This document shows positions 37,086-45,781 of a stretch of 64,000 nt of DNA, piece by piece (positions within the stretch are counted from its first letter, which is position 1; each line of letters starts with the position of its first letter). The stretch comes from UBA4744 sp963707435 (GTDB lineage: Bacteria > Actinomycetota > Acidimicrobiia > Spongiisociales > UBA4744). The translations under genes were made by a program, and so were the position numbers. The notes under the pieces are model-generated. The model did not search any database and had not been told where the DNA came from. It saw only the letters and a list, made by a program, of their open reading frames with translations. The stretch covers positions 62,001 through 126,000 of the forward strand of contig CAVPPF010000005.1 of NCBI GenBank assembly GCA_963707435.1. The letters are read 5' to 3'.

Positions 37086-37194
37086 CGGAGACACCGCGGT
37101 GCGGGCCCCTGCCAATGCACTGAATCGGGGGCGGCTATCGGGGTGGGCAGACGTCCGCCCGGTACCTCACGCTTCGATCTCTCCGGCCCAACCG

Positions 37195-39021
37195 CTACTC
37201 GACCGTCACGCTCTTGGCCAGGTTGCGGGGCATGTCGATGTCGTGGCCGAGTTCCTTGGCCACGTGGTAGGCAAGGAGTTGCAGCGGGATAATCGACAGG
37301 ACCGGGCTGAGGAAATCGACGGTGCGCGGAATGCGCAGCACATGGTCGGCGTACTTGGCAACCGCAATGTCGTCCTCGTAGGCAACGGCCACCACGCTGG
37401 CACCGCGGGCCTTCACCTCCTGCAAACCGGAGATCGTTTTGTCGTAGAGATGCGACTGCGTCAGCACGACGACGACCGGCGTACCTTCCGTGATCAAGGC
37501 CAGGGTCCCATGCTTCAGCTCCCCGGCGGGCATCGCCTCCGAGTGCATGTAGGAGATCTCCTTCAGCTTCAAGGAACCCTCGGTCGCCACGGCATAGTCC
37601 AGGCCCCGCCCGATGAAGTAGATATCGTCGATTCCGGCTATCCGGCGGGCGATATCGGCTATATCGGCATCCATATCCAGTACCCGCTTTGCTTTCCCGG
37701 GCAGACTCCGGAGCTCAGCGGAGAGTTCGGCCGCCTGCTCAGCAGCAATCGTTCCCCGATCGACGCCCAGACGGAGCGCGAGAAGGTAGGTGCCGATCAA
37801 CATCGCCGTGTACGCCTTGGTGGAGGCGACCGCTATCTCCGGACCGGCGCGGGTGTAGAGGATGTCTGCGGCATCACGGCTGAGCGTGCTACCCACCACG
37901 TTGGTGATGGCCAGCATGCGGGACCCGAGCTCTGTTGCGAGACGGGCGGCGGCCAGCGTATCGGCCGTCTCGCCGGACTGACTGATCGCGATCGTCATGG
38001 TGCCGGGGAGAATCAACGGATCCCGGTAGCGCAACTCGTGTGCGTAGTCGATCTCGATCGGGATCCGCAATGCCTTCTCGAGCACATCACGACCGACCAG
38101 GCCGGCGTGGTAGGCCGTCCCGCACGCCGTTATCCAGATCTTCTCGAGATTCGCCACAAATCCGTCCGGGAAATCGACTCCCTCGAGCACAACGGAGCCG
38201 TCCGGCTGCAAACGTCCTCGCAGTGTCTCTTCGATCACGTCTGGCTGCTCGTAGATCTCTTTCAGCATGAAGTGCGGGTACCCGCCCTTTTCCGCCTGAC
38301 CGGCGTCCCAGGTCACCTCCATGGGGGCGCGCTCAACCGGCGTTCCATCGATGGTCTGTACCGTCGCTCCGTCCACGGTGATATCGACCATCTCACCGTC
38401 CTCGATCACAAGGACGGAGCGGGTGTAGGGAAGGATCGCCGGGATGTCGGAAGCCAGGAAGGTCTCCCCCTCACCGAACCCGACGACCAGAGGGCTGATC
38501 ATCCGGGCGGCGACAATCCGCCCCGGCTCGCGAGAACTCATGACCACGACCGCATATGCCCCCGTCGCCCGGCCGATAGCCCGGCGGACCGCCTCGAGAA
38601 GGTCCCCGTCGTACTCATCGGCCACGAGGTGCACCAGCACTTCCGTATCGGTATCGGAAAGGAAGCGGTGACCGGCTTCGATCAGAGCTTCTTTGAGCGG
38701 GAGGAAGTTCTCGATGATCCCGTTGTGAACGAGCACGAAATCCCCGGACGGGTCGGTATGCGGGTGAGCGTTCACATCGTTGGGTACCCCGTGGGTAGCC
38801 CACCGGGTGTGTCCGATACCGGCCGTTCCGCCGATCGGTCGGTGCTCGAGCAGTTCGTCGAGACGCTGCATCTTCCCGGCCGCTTTGCGCACCTCAATGC
38901 GACCGTTGTCGGCGATCGCGATTCCTGCTGAGTCGTATCCCCGGTACTCGAGTCGCCGCAGGGACGAAACGAGCAGGTCCTGGGCGTCGCGCGAACCGAC
39001 GTAACCCACTATGCCGCACAT
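37195..39021 (-). CDS. glmS: Glucosamine-6-phosphate synthase
   Basis: Makes glucosamine-6-phosphate from fructose-6-phosphate and glutamine, the first step towards UDP-GlcNAc. The 608-residue protein has an N-terminal glutaminase with C2 as nucleophile (MCGIVGYVGSRDAQ) and a C-terminal double SIS isomerase domain (SQSGETADTLAA), ending LAKSVTVE. ATG 39021 has AAAGGAG upstream. Its leader contains a glmS ribozyme, so product feedback on its mRNA is expected. glmM lies upstream across a 319-base gap. Confidence 0.97.
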   Translation of the reverse strand: MCGIVGYVGSRDAQDLLVSSLRRLEYRGYDSAGIAIADNGRIEVRKAAGKMQRLDELLEHRPIGGTAGIGHTRWATHGVPNDVNAHPHTDPSGDFVLVHNGIIENFLPLKEALIEAGHRFLSDTDTEVLVHLVADEYDGDLLEAVRRAIGRATGAYAVVVMSSREPGRIVAARMISPLVVGFGEGETFLASDIPAILPYTRSVLVIEDGEMVDITVDGATVQTIDGTPVERAPMEVTWDAGQAEKGGYPHFMLKEIYEQPDVIEETLRGRLQPDGSVVLEGVDFPDGFVANLEKIWITACGTAYHAGLVGRDVLEKALRIPIEIDYAHELRYRDPLILPGTMTIAISQSGETADTLAAARLATELGSRMLAITNVVGSTLSRDAADILYTRAGPEIAVASTKAYTAMLIGTYLLALRLGVDRGTIAAEQAAELSAELRSLPGKAKRVLDMDADIADIARRIAGIDDIYFIGRGLDYAVATEGSLKLKEISYMHSEAMPAGELKHGTLALITEGTPVVVVLTQSHLYDKTISGLQEVKARGASVVAVAYEDDIAVAKYADHVLRIPRTVDFLSPVLSIIPLQLLAYHVAKELGHDIDMPRNLAKSVTVE

Positions 39022-39082
39022 GGCAGTCTCCTTTGCCTGGTGATGGAGACCGGAAGGAACTACGGGTCCGCGTACGGTCCCG

Positions 39083-39234
39083 TCCACTCCGATGTGGCCT
39101 CTGTCACCGGGGTCACCCCCGGGCTTTGCTCCACACCGTCACGACCGTGGTCGCCGAGAGGGCATCCGCCGAAACTCGATACTCCCTCTTCCTCGTCACC
39201 CGCACCGCCTGTAAAGGGGCGCGGGCCGGGCGCT
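39083..39234 (-). ncRNA. glmS ribozyme (glucosamine-6-phosphate riboswitch)
   Basis: In the 5' leader of glmS, on its coding strand, the characteristic parts occur in order: A/GCGCC (cleavage expected between A39234 and G39233), a GC-rich P1-type stem, GACGAGG (39197-39191), TATCGA (39181-39176), CGGCGGATGCCCTC (39171-39158), a stem region, and GGGGGTGACCCC (39120-39109) followed by GGTGACAGAGGCCACATC. These match the conserved core and P4 region of known glmS ribozymes, which self-cleave with glucosamine-6-phosphate and cause loss of the mRNA. The 3' boundary is approximate. The domain ends about 60 bases before the glmS start. Confidence 0.9.
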
Positions 39235-39271
39235 GCTTGATGTGTCCGTTCCCGGTCACTTTGTCCAGCGA

Positions 39272-39299
39272 AGACTAGCGCTGCACGTGACGTTCACAA
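39272..39299 (-). promoter_or_regulatory. Possible promoter of glmS
   Basis: On the minus strand TTGTGA (39299-39294), 16 bases, TAGTCT (39277-39272). It would start the transcript about 30 bases before the ribozyme cleavage site. The -10 match is poor, so this is tentative. Confidence 0.3.
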
Positions 39300-39340
39300 C
39301 CGTGAATGCTCTGCGGCGGCCGGCGGGTCGACTTCCCCGG

Positions 39341-40690
39341 TCACTCGTCGCCGACGGCTCCAAGCTCACCACGACTGATCTCGACCAATTCGTCGGCGAT
39401 CGCGGCGGCTTCCGTGCCGGAAGAAGCTTCAACCATGACCCGCACCAGCGACTCGGTTCCCGACGCCCGAACCAGAATGCGTCCCTCGTTCTGGAGGCGG
39501 GCCTCGGCATCGCGTACGGCCGCCCAGAGAAGCTCCGCCCCGTCGAGCTTGTGCTTGTCGGCAACATGAACATTGCGCAACACCTGGGGGTACTCGGTAA
39601 TGGTTTCCTTGCGCAGCTCGCGAAGCTCTCTGCCACTCGACGCCATGACTTCGAGCAACCGCACCGCCGTGAGCAACCCGTCCCCGGTGCTGGCTCGATC
39701 GGCGAGAATGACGTGTCCGGACTGCTCTCCTCCGAGAACGGCCTTGTGCTCACGCATTGCTTCGAGCACGTACCGGTCACCTACCTGGGTCTCGACAACA
39801 TCGATCTCGAGGCGCTCCATGGCCCTTCGGAAACCCAGGTTGGCCATCACCGTCGAGACGACGATGTTGTTCTTCAGTCGGCCCGCTTCTTTCATGTGCC
39901 GGGCGATGATGGCCATGATGACATCCCCGTTGGCAACCGCTCCGTCCTCATCTACCGCGATCAAGCGATCGGCGTCTCCATCGAATGAAAACCCGAGCCG
40001 GCCTTTGGCCCGGTCGGACAGATAGCGCGGGTGGGTGGCGCCGCATCCGGCGTTGATGTTCGTCCCATCGGGTTCCGCCGCAAACACCTCGACTTCGGCC
40101 TTGAGCCTGCGGAAGAGTTCGGGTGCGGTGCGATAGGCCGCCCCATTTGCGCAGTCCAGAGCGATGGAGATCCCCCGCAGGGTGTACGGCATCGACTCGC
40201 GGAGATGAGCCAGATAGCGGTCGTCGGCTTCTGCCATCCGGAAGGTGGTGCCGATTCCGTCGTCGATGGCGACTTTCCAGGGCGGCCCGCGCCGGATGCG
40301 CTGGTCGATACGGTCTTCCTCGTCATCGGAGAGCTTCGATCCATTCCGCCCGAGCAGCTTGATGCCGTTGTCCGCGGCCGGGTTGTGCGAGGCGGAAACC
40401 ACCACGCCCAATGCCGAACGGGTATCGGAAGTGAGGAAGGCGATGCCGCCGGCGGGCAGTACGCCCACGTCGATCGTATCGATGCCGACCGATTGAAAAC
40501 CGGCCTGGAGCGCGCTCGAGAGCATCTCACCGGATCGTCGGGTATCCCGGCCGACGAGAACCTGCCCGCCCGGTATGAATTCGCCTGCGGCGCGGCCAAC
40601 GGCCATTGCGAGGTCCGCCGTCAATTCGACGTTGGCGCGGCCGCGGATCCCATCGGTTCCAAAGAGCCTGCGGCCTTCTGCCGGGAGCAT
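39341..40690 (-). CDS. glmM: Phosphoglucosamine mutase
   Basis: Converts glucosamine-6-phosphate to glucosamine-1-phosphate. 449 residues; the phosphoserine loop is SASHNP with S101, the metal loop FDGDADRLIAVD, and the sugar-binding GGEQSGH. It starts two bases after the rpsI stop, the common actinobacterial order rplM-rpsI-glmM, and acts in the step after the downstream glmS. Confidence 0.97.
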   Translation of the reverse strand: MLPAEGRRLFGTDGIRGRANVELTADLAMAVGRAAGEFIPGGQVLVGRDTRRSGEMLSSALQAGFQSVGIDTIDVGVLPAGGIAFLTSDTRSALGVVVSASHNPAADNGIKLLGRNGSKLSDDEEDRIDQRIRRGPPWKVAIDDGIGTTFRMAEADDRYLAHLRESMPYTLRGISIALDCANGAAYRTAPELFRRLKAEVEVFAAEPDGTNINAGCGATHPRYLSDRAKGRLGFSFDGDADRLIAVDEDGAVANGDVIMAIIARHMKEAGRLKNNIVVSTVMANLGFRRAMERLEIDVVETQVGDRYVLEAMREHKAVLGGEQSGHVILADRASTGDGLLTAVRLLEVMASSGRELRELRKETITEYPQVLRNVHVADKHKLDGAELLWAAVRDAEARLQNEGRILVRASGTESLVRVMVEASSGTEAAAIADELVEISRGELGAVGDE

Positions 40691-40692
40691 CC

Positions 40693-41085
40693 CTAGCGCT
40701 TGGTGTACTGCGGCGCCCGGCGAGCCTTGCGGAGCCCGTACTTCTTGCGTTCCACCCGCCGAGCATCGCGCCGCAGGAAGCCGGAGCGTTTCAGCAGGGG
40801 ACGAAGGTCGGGGTCGATCGTGATCAGCGCCCGGGCAATGCCAAGCCGAAGAGCATCCGACTGGCCCGTCGTGCCGCCCCCGTGGAGGGTGGCGTGGATG
40901 TCGTAGCGGCCCTCGAGGGAGGCGACCCGGACCGGCTCGAGTACACGGAGTCGCTGCGCCATTGCGGGGAAATAGTCCTCGAGTGTTTTGCCGTTGAGAA
41001 CGACACTGCCGGTTCCGTCGTACAAGCGGACACGAGCGACCGACTCCTTGCGGCGACCGGTTGCCTGAACGAGCGGAGCTGTCAT
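40693..41085 (-). CDS. rpsI: 30S ribosomal protein S9
   Basis: 130 residues, with the basic C-terminal tail ending QYTKR-type (RRAPQYTKR) that reaches the P-site tRNA. The N-terminal TGRRKESVARVRL and the GGGTTGQSDALRLGIARAL segment are family marks. It overlaps the rplM stop by 4 bases. Confidence 0.98.
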   Translation of the reverse strand: MTAPLVQATGRRKESVARVRLYDGTGSVVLNGKTLEDYFPAMAQRLRVLEPVRVASLEGRYDIHATLHGGGTTGQSDALRLGIARALITIDPDLRPLLKRSGFLRRDARRVERKKYGLRKARRAPQYTKR

Positions 41086-41543
41086 TGCGTTTCCACCTTT
41101 CGAATCTTCAAATCGAGGGGTTGGGGCGATTGGGCTCTATGAGGATGCTCGGGCCCGGCGTTGACCTTGAGCTTGCGCAGCATCTGCCTTCCCAAACGGT
41201 TCTTGGGGAGCATTCCGCGCACCGCCCGTTCGATGATCGTCTCCGGCCGGCGTTCCCGCAACGACTCGAAGCTCTCGGCTCGGAGGCCGCCCGGGTATCC
41301 GGAGTGCCGGTAGTAGATCTTGCCCTGGCTCTTGTCGGAGGTGACCGCCACCTTCTCGGCGTTGATCACAACGACGAAGTCTCCCGTATCCACATGAGGC
41401 GCCACGATCGGCTTGTGCTTGCCCCTGAGGATCTGGGCGACTTCGGAGGCCAGGCGGCCGAGGGGTAGGTCGGTGGCATCGACCACGAACCAGGCGCGCT
41501 CGATGTCATCCGTTTTGGGCGAAAAAGTCTTTTGCAGCCGCAT
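41082..41543 (-). CDS. rplM: 50S ribosomal protein L13
   Basis: An early-assembling 50S protein, 153 residues, starting MRLQKTFSPKTDDIERAWFV with GAGG upstream; the longer frame to 41618 is not supported. Marks are ATDLPLGRLASEVAQILRGKHK and VRGMLPKNRLGRQMLRKLKV. It forms a coupled pair with rpsI. Confidence 0.97.
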   Translation of the reverse strand: MRLQKTFSPKTDDIERAWFVVDATDLPLGRLASEVAQILRGKHKPIVAPHVDTGDFVVVINAEKVAVTSDKSQGKIYYRHSGYPGGLRAESFESLRERRPETIIERAVRGMLPKNRLGRQMLRKLKVNAGPEHPHRAQSPQPLDLKIRKVETQ

Positions 41544-41699
41544 CTGAACCTCGCGAAGAAAGGAGCCCCGGGATGCCGGAGCGGCCATATGGTAGGCGCG
41601 GAACCGTCCTTGTGGCAATTCGGTCCTGCGCCTCGTGTTAGGCGAAGAGCCGATTTCGCCCGGAAGCGCGGGCCAACCCCGGAAGCCGGACGCAGCTTG

Positions 41700-42383
41700 C
41701 TACGGGAGCAGTCCGGTCAGCTCCGCGATGTTCTTGATCGACAGCTGCCCCGGTGGTGCCAATTCCAGCGGGTCGATCAGGACGGCTGCAGCCAATCCGG
41801 CGGCTTGAGCGCCACCGACGTCGTGGTAATAGGAGTCGCCCACATACCAGGCGCGATCTGGTGACACCGCCAGTTCCCCAAGTGCCAGATCGAAGATCCC
41901 CGGGTCGGGTTTCGATATTCCAACGGTTGTCGAGTCGATCACGAGCTCGAACAGGTCCCCAAAACCGGCCCGTTCGAGGGCCGCGGCGACGGTCCCGTCG
42001 GAGTTGGAGACCACTGCAACCCGATACCCGCCGGCGATGAGGCTGCGAACGGTCTCCTGCGCTCCCGGAATGGGGTGATGCCACATGTTCGTACCGCCTC
42101 CGAACGCATCTGCCATCTCGTTGGTGAGAGAAACTTCGGCCAGCTCAAAGAAGCGGTTCACCCACCAGCGAAACTCCGATGCCGCTCCGCTCCGGAGCCG
42201 GTCGGCATAGTCCGACATCGCCCGGAAGTGAGCTCCGACGAGACGGTCCGGTTGCACGGCCGGTCGATCCCAATCGGCCAGGAAACGATTGAACCGGTCG
42301 GGATGGATCAAGACCAGGGTTCCGCCTGCATCGAAGAGCACCAGTTCGGGCCGGAACCCGGGTATCGAGGGCTCAGGTTTCAT
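41700..42383 (-). CDS. HAD-superfamily hydrolase
   Basis: A 227-residue HAD phosphatase-like protein with helical cap. Motif I is LFDAGGTLV: the nucleophile D18 is present but the usual second Asp is Gly. Motif II is VVSNSDG, motif III/IV KPDPGIFDLAL and YVGDSYYHDV. The DxGGT variant occurs in some HAD subgroups. Substrate unknown. The start overlaps the truA end by 11 bases. Confidence 0.85.
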   Translation of the reverse strand: MKPEPSIPGFRPELVLFDAGGTLVLIHPDRFNRFLADWDRPAVQPDRLVGAHFRAMSDYADRLRSGAASEFRWWVNRFFELAEVSLTNEMADAFGGGTNMWHHPIPGAQETVRSLIAGGYRVAVVSNSDGTVAAALERAGFGDLFELVIDSTTVGISKPDPGIFDLALGELAVSPDRAWYVGDSYYHDVGGAQAAGLAAAVLIDPLELAPPGQLSIKNIAELTGLLP

Positions 42384-43113
42384 ACTCCACCTCCCAGAGG
42401 GTCAAGCCCTGAGGTGGTGCAGCGCCGCACGATTGATTCCGATCCCGGGCCGACAGGATGTCCGGAACTGTTTCGGGATGAAGCCTCCTCCGCCCGGCCT
42501 CGACGCACAGAGCTACCAGCGATCGCACCATATGGCGACAGAACGAAGACGCCGTGATCTCGAATACCAGGTGGCCGTCTGCGAGATCTCTCGCCCAGTC
42601 GACACTCAGAACGGTGCGCTCCGTCGAGCGCCCGTCGGCTCTGCGGCAGAACGATGCAAAATCGTGCAGACCTAAGAAGTAGGCGGCGGCCGCGTTCATC
42701 AGGGAGAGGTCGAGCTGGTAGCCGACGTGCCAGACCATGTGGCGGATGAGGGGATCGAGCAACGGGACGTTCGCCAACCGGTACCGGTAGGTGCGCGAGA
42801 TCGCCGAGAACCGGGCGTTGAAGTTGTCGGGAACCTGGCGGCATCCCCAGATGACGATTTCGTCTCGGACCATCTTGTTCAACGACCGGGCGGTGCGGCC
42901 CGCATCGAGGTCCCCGGAGGTCGCAAAGCTGACGACCTGGCCGCGGGCGTGAACGCCGGCATCGGTCCTCCCGGCGACGGTGGTTTCGAGCGGACCGGTG
43001 ATCCGGAACAGGGCCTCTTCCAGAACCTCTTGAACGGTACGAACACCCTTCTGCTTTGCGTAGCCGGAGAACCCGGAGCCGTCGTAGCCGAGGTCCAGGC
43101 GATAGGTCGGCAC
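42373..43113 (-). CDS. truA: tRNA pseudouridine(38-40) synthase
   Basis: 246 residues from GTG 43113. The catalytic Asp is in AGRTDAGVHARGQV, and the N-terminal YRLDLGYDGSGFSGYAKQKG and the C-terminal FLGLHDFASFCR segments are typical. It modifies anticodon-arm uridines in tRNAs. It begins five bases downstream of the Yip1-like gene, in the usual actinobacterial neighbourhood of rplQ and rplM. Confidence 0.95.
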   Translation of the reverse strand: MPTYRLDLGYDGSGFSGYAKQKGVRTVQEVLEEALFRITGPLETTVAGRTDAGVHARGQVVSFATSGDLDAGRTARSLNKMVRDEIVIWGCRQVPDNFNARFSAISRTYRYRLANVPLLDPLIRHMVWHVGYQLDLSLMNAAAAYFLGLHDFASFCRRADGRSTERTVLSVDWARDLADGHLVFEITASSFCRHMVRSLVALCVEAGRRRLHPETVPDILSARDRNQSCGAAPPQGLTLWEVEYET

Positions 43114-43117
43114 GGGT

Positions 43118-43654
43118 CTAGAAGAACCGGAAGATCTGGGCGAGATCCCCGCCGATGCCGATGAGCTGAAGTACCCACCAGAGGGCGATGGCCAGCAAAG
43201 CCGAGAGCGACGCCTGCCGGAGGTCGAGATCGAACAGGGCCCGCGCGGCGACCGCCAGCGTGGCTCCAAACCACACCAGGGCAACGAGGATGATCACTTG
43301 CACAAAGGCCGAAGGGACGAAGAAAGCAACCGTGAGCAAGAGCAGCGGCGTGTGCGAGAAGCCGGTCAAACGGACTGCGGTAGCGCCGGTGCCGTGGCCG
43401 TTGAACACCTTGGTGCCTGCCAGCCACAACCCTCCGCCGACAACCAGCCAGCCGACCACGCCGCCGAGCATGAACCAGAGCGCGCCGATCAGGTCGAACT
43501 TCACACTCGTGCCGGTGATGAGCCCGACGAAGATGACGCCGTACACGAGCACCACCGCGAGTACCGAGTTGCCGGCTGCATAGCTGTCGAAGAACAGCTC
43601 CGTATAGAGCTTCTTGTCGAGCCGGGCGGCGCGGAGCATCTGGTTGATGAGCAT
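43118..43654 (-). CDS. Yip1-domain-like integral membrane protein
   Basis: A 178-residue protein with about five hydrophobic helices and an N-terminal amphipathic stretch (MLINQMLRAARLDKKLYTELFFDSYA). The layout resembles YIP1/DUF1282 proteins. ATG 43654 has AAAGGAG six bases upstream. No enzyme motif is visible and the role is unknown. It precedes truA by four bases. Confidence 0.7.
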   Translation of the reverse strand: MLINQMLRAARLDKKLYTELFFDSYAAGNSVLAVVLVYGVIFVGLITGTSVKFDLIGALWFMLGGVVGWLVVGGGLWLAGTKVFNGHGTGATAVRLTGFSHTPLLLLTVAFFVPSAFVQVIILVALVWFGATLAVAARALFDLDLRQASLSALLAIALWWVLQLIGIGGDLAQIFRFF

Positions 43655-43717
43655 CGGGCTCCTTTCGCCAATCGAGGGTAGTCGGAAACCAGCGGCCGGT
43701 AGCCGGCACACGATCCT

Positions 43718-43759
43718 CGCGACCCGGCACCCGGCACCCGGTACCTGGAAACTGGGAAA
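43718..43759. repeat. 7-bp tandem repeat, CGGCACC type
   Basis: Six heptads: CGCGACC, CGGCACC twice, CGGTACC, TGGAAAC, TGGGAAA. It fills the gap between the Nudix and Yip1-like genes, ending seven bases from the Nudix stop. Confidence 0.75.
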
Positions 43760-43766
43760 CGGCGAC

Positions 43767-44318
43767 TCAGTTGCGAGGAACGAGCAGCTTGCCGGCCGGC
43801 CGGCTCAGACTCGGGCGGTCCTTCCATGCGGCCACTTCTTCCAGGGCGAACCACCGGACCCCGGTCGTTCCATCACCGGCCGTTGCGTTCGGCGAGCCGG
43901 CGATGAACCCGAAACGGACGTCGAGGTGGTCGTGGGCAGGACCGTCCTCTCGTGACGGGAACCGGTGCACGTCGAGATCGAGAAGGCCGAATGCTTGCAG
44001 TTCCTCGAGTCCGGTTTCCTCGACCACCTCGCGGCGGGCCGCTGTCTCGAGATCCGTATCGCCCGGCTCGACATGCCCGCCCGGTTGCAGCCATTCTTTG
44101 AGCTTCGTGTGGTGTACCAGGAGCAGAGAACGCCGGTCCGGCGAGACCACGAACCCGCTGGCGGTGAAGTGGCCGGGATTGAAGTGGAACCGCGAGAGAG
44201 CAGCACCGGACGTGTCCAGGAGAGCCAGCATCGCATCGAGATAGCCGGACTCGAGATCGTCCAAGGGTTGGTGAGCAGCGAGCAGCGATCGAAGCGAAGC
44301 CAGACGTGGATCAGTCAT
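43767..44318 (-). CDS. Nudix hydrolase
   Basis: 183 residues with the Nudix box GGHVEPGDTDLETAARREVVEETGL (written here in two parts: GGHVEPGDTDLE and TAARREVVEETGL). The spacing between the acidic residue and REVVEE is one residue longer than the classical box, as in many actinobacterial members. An N-terminal helical extension of about 50 residues precedes it. Substrate unknown. The start ATG lies inside a small TCAGTCA repeat. Confidence 0.85.
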   Translation of the reverse strand: MTDPRLASLRSLLAAHQPLDDLESGYLDAMLALLDTSGAALSRFHFNPGHFTASGFVVSPDRRSLLLVHHTKLKEWLQPGGHVEPGDTDLETAARREVVEETGLEELQAFGLLDLDVHRFPSREDGPAHDHLDVRFGFIAGSPNATAGDGTTGVRWFALEEVAAWKDRPSLSRPAGKLLVPRN

Positions 44319-44328
44319 CAGTCATCAG
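44311..44328. repeat. TCAGTCA repeat at the Nudix start codon
   Basis: Two and a half copies of TCAGTCA. On the minus strand this places ATGs at 44325 and 44318; only the second opens a long frame. Confidence 0.6.
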
Positions 44329-44369
44329 CCGTGGTTCTCCTACCTCAGCCCGAATACCGAAGAGGAAGG

Positions 44370-44386
44370 GCCGGCCGCAGGCCGGC
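44370..44386 (-). terminator. Second hairpin downstream of rplQ
   Basis: A 7-bp stem GCCGGCC/GGCCGGC with a 3-base loop, followed on the minus strand by a pyrimidine-rich stretch (CCTTCCTCTT). It is a back-up terminator after the main one. Confidence 0.55.
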
Positions 44387-44397
44387 GAGTGAGACCG

Positions 44398-44427
44398 AAG
44401 AACGAAAGGGCGGCCCGCAGGCCGCCC
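44398..44427 (-). terminator. Terminator of the ribosomal protein operon
   Basis: On the minus strand an 8-bp GGGCGGCC/GGCCGCCC stem with a TGCG loop, followed by TTTCGTTCTT. It lies 27 bases after the rplQ stop and closes the long rpsG-to-rplQ series. Confidence 0.75.
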
Positions 44428-44453
44428 GACCGACAACTGCTTGCGCAACGAGC

Positions 44454-44804
44454 TCAGACGAGTTCGATCATTGCCATTTCGGCGCTGTCGCCCCGGCGCG
44501 GACCGATCCGAACGATCCGGGTGTAGCCCCCCTGGCGATCGGTGTAGCGGGGTGCGATGTCGTCGAAGAGCTTCGTGACGATCTCGGCGTCCTCGATCAC
44601 TTTCAGGATCTCGCGACGAGCGTGCAGATCGCCCTTGCGTGCCTTGGTGATCAGCTTCTCGGCCAGCGGCCGCACCGACTTGGCGCGGGTGACCGTGGTC
44701 GTGATCTGCTCTTCCCAGAAAAGCGAACCGGCGAGGTTCGCCATCATGGCCTTCTCCTGAGAGGGGCCTCCTCCCAGGCGAGTGCCTTTGCGAGGGCGGG
44801 GCAT
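44454..44804 (-). CDS. rplQ: 50S ribosomal protein L17
   Basis: 116 residues, starting MPRPRKGTRLGGGPSQEKAMMANLA, with the ITTTVTRAKSVRPLAEKLITKA segment. It binds 23S rRNA near the tunnel exit. The ATG shares one base with the rpoA stop (TAATG), so translation is coupled. Two hairpins follow. Confidence 0.97.
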   Translation of the reverse strand: MPRPRKGTRLGGGPSQEKAMMANLAGSLFWEEQITTTVTRAKSVRPLAEKLITKARKGDLHARREILKVIEDAEIVTKLFDDIAPRYTDRQGGYTRIVRIGPRRGDSAEMAMIELV

Positions 44805-45751
44805 TACTCGGTCTCCTCGTCCTGAACTGAATGGAGGCTGAGGCCGAGCTCGTCGAGCTTGGCGGTTACCTCTTCCAGGCTCTTCTGGCCGAAGTTGGTG
44901 ATGTTGAGGAGATCGTCGGGGCTCTTGACGACCAGCTCGCCCACCGTCTTGATCTGGGCGCGTCGCAGGCAGTTGCGGGGACGCTCGGAAAGGTCGAGTG
45001 CCTCGATGGGGAGATCAAGGTCGGGGGACGACGACTCGGTCACGGCCACGTCACCCAGCTCCAGCCCGACGCCCTCGCCCATATCAGCAAAGAGACCGAG
45101 GAGCTCGCGCAGGGTCTTGCCTGCGGACGAGACCGCCTCAGCCGGTTCAACGGAACCGTTCGTGTCGACATCGAGCACCAGGCGGTCGAAGTTGGTCATC
45201 TGGCCGACCTGGGTGCTCTCGACCCGGTAGGCGACCTTGCGGACCGGGGAGAAGATCGAATCGATCGGGAGTACCCCGATCACGTCGCCGGCCTTGTTCT
45301 TCTCAGCGGTGCGATATCCGACCCCGCGCTCGACGGTCATCTCGACTTCGAGCTGGCCACCCGCCGACAGTGTGGCAAGGTGCAGACCGGGGTTGACGAT
45401 CTCAACCCCCGCAGGCGTCTTGATGTCACCGGCCTTCACTTCTCCCGATCCTTTGGCGGACAGGTACAGGGTCTGGGGTTCTAGTTCCTCGGTTCTGACC
45501 ACGACCTGCTTCATATTGAGAATGATGTCGACCACATCCTCAACCACGCCTTCGATGGTGGTGAACTCGTGCTGCACGCCCTCGATCTGGAGGGAGGTGA
45601 TGGCGGCGCCGGGAATCCGGGCCAGCAACGTGCGGCGGAGCGTATTGCCGAGCGTATAGCCGAAGCCCGGCTCGAGTGGTTCGACGACGAACCTCGAACG
45701 ATGCTCGGCTACCGGCTGTTCTTCTATCTGTGGGCGTTGGACGATCAACAC
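44804..45751 (-). CDS. rpoA: RNA polymerase alpha subunit
   Basis: 315 residues. The N-terminal domain (EPLEPGFGYTLGNTLRRTLLARIPGAAITSLQIEGVQHEF) drives assembly, and the C-terminal domain (ALDLSERPRNCLRRAQIKTVGELV) binds promoter UP elements and activators. Start is GTG 45751, with AAGGGGAAA upstream. Acidic tail as usual. Confidence 0.98.
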   Translation of the reverse strand: MLIVQRPQIEEQPVAEHRSRFVVEPLEPGFGYTLGNTLRRTLLARIPGAAITSLQIEGVQHEFTTIEGVVEDVVDIILNMKQVVVRTEELEPQTLYLSAKGSGEVKAGDIKTPAGVEIVNPGLHLATLSAGGQLEVEMTVERGVGYRTAEKNKAGDVIGVLPIDSIFSPVRKVAYRVESTQVGQMTNFDRLVLDVDTNGSVEPAEAVSSAGKTLRELLGLFADMGEGVGLELGDVAVTESSSPDLDLPIEALDLSERPRNCLRRAQIKTVGELVVKSPDDLLNITNFGQKSLEEVTAKLDELGLSLHSVQDEETE

Positions 45752-45781
45752 TCTGGGTTTCCCCTTCTTCTTTTGTGAGAG

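Noticed and set aside
41544..41699. Autoregulatory leader RNA before rplM
   Set aside because: A ribosomal-protein leader is plausible here, but I could not identify a conserved structure by eye.
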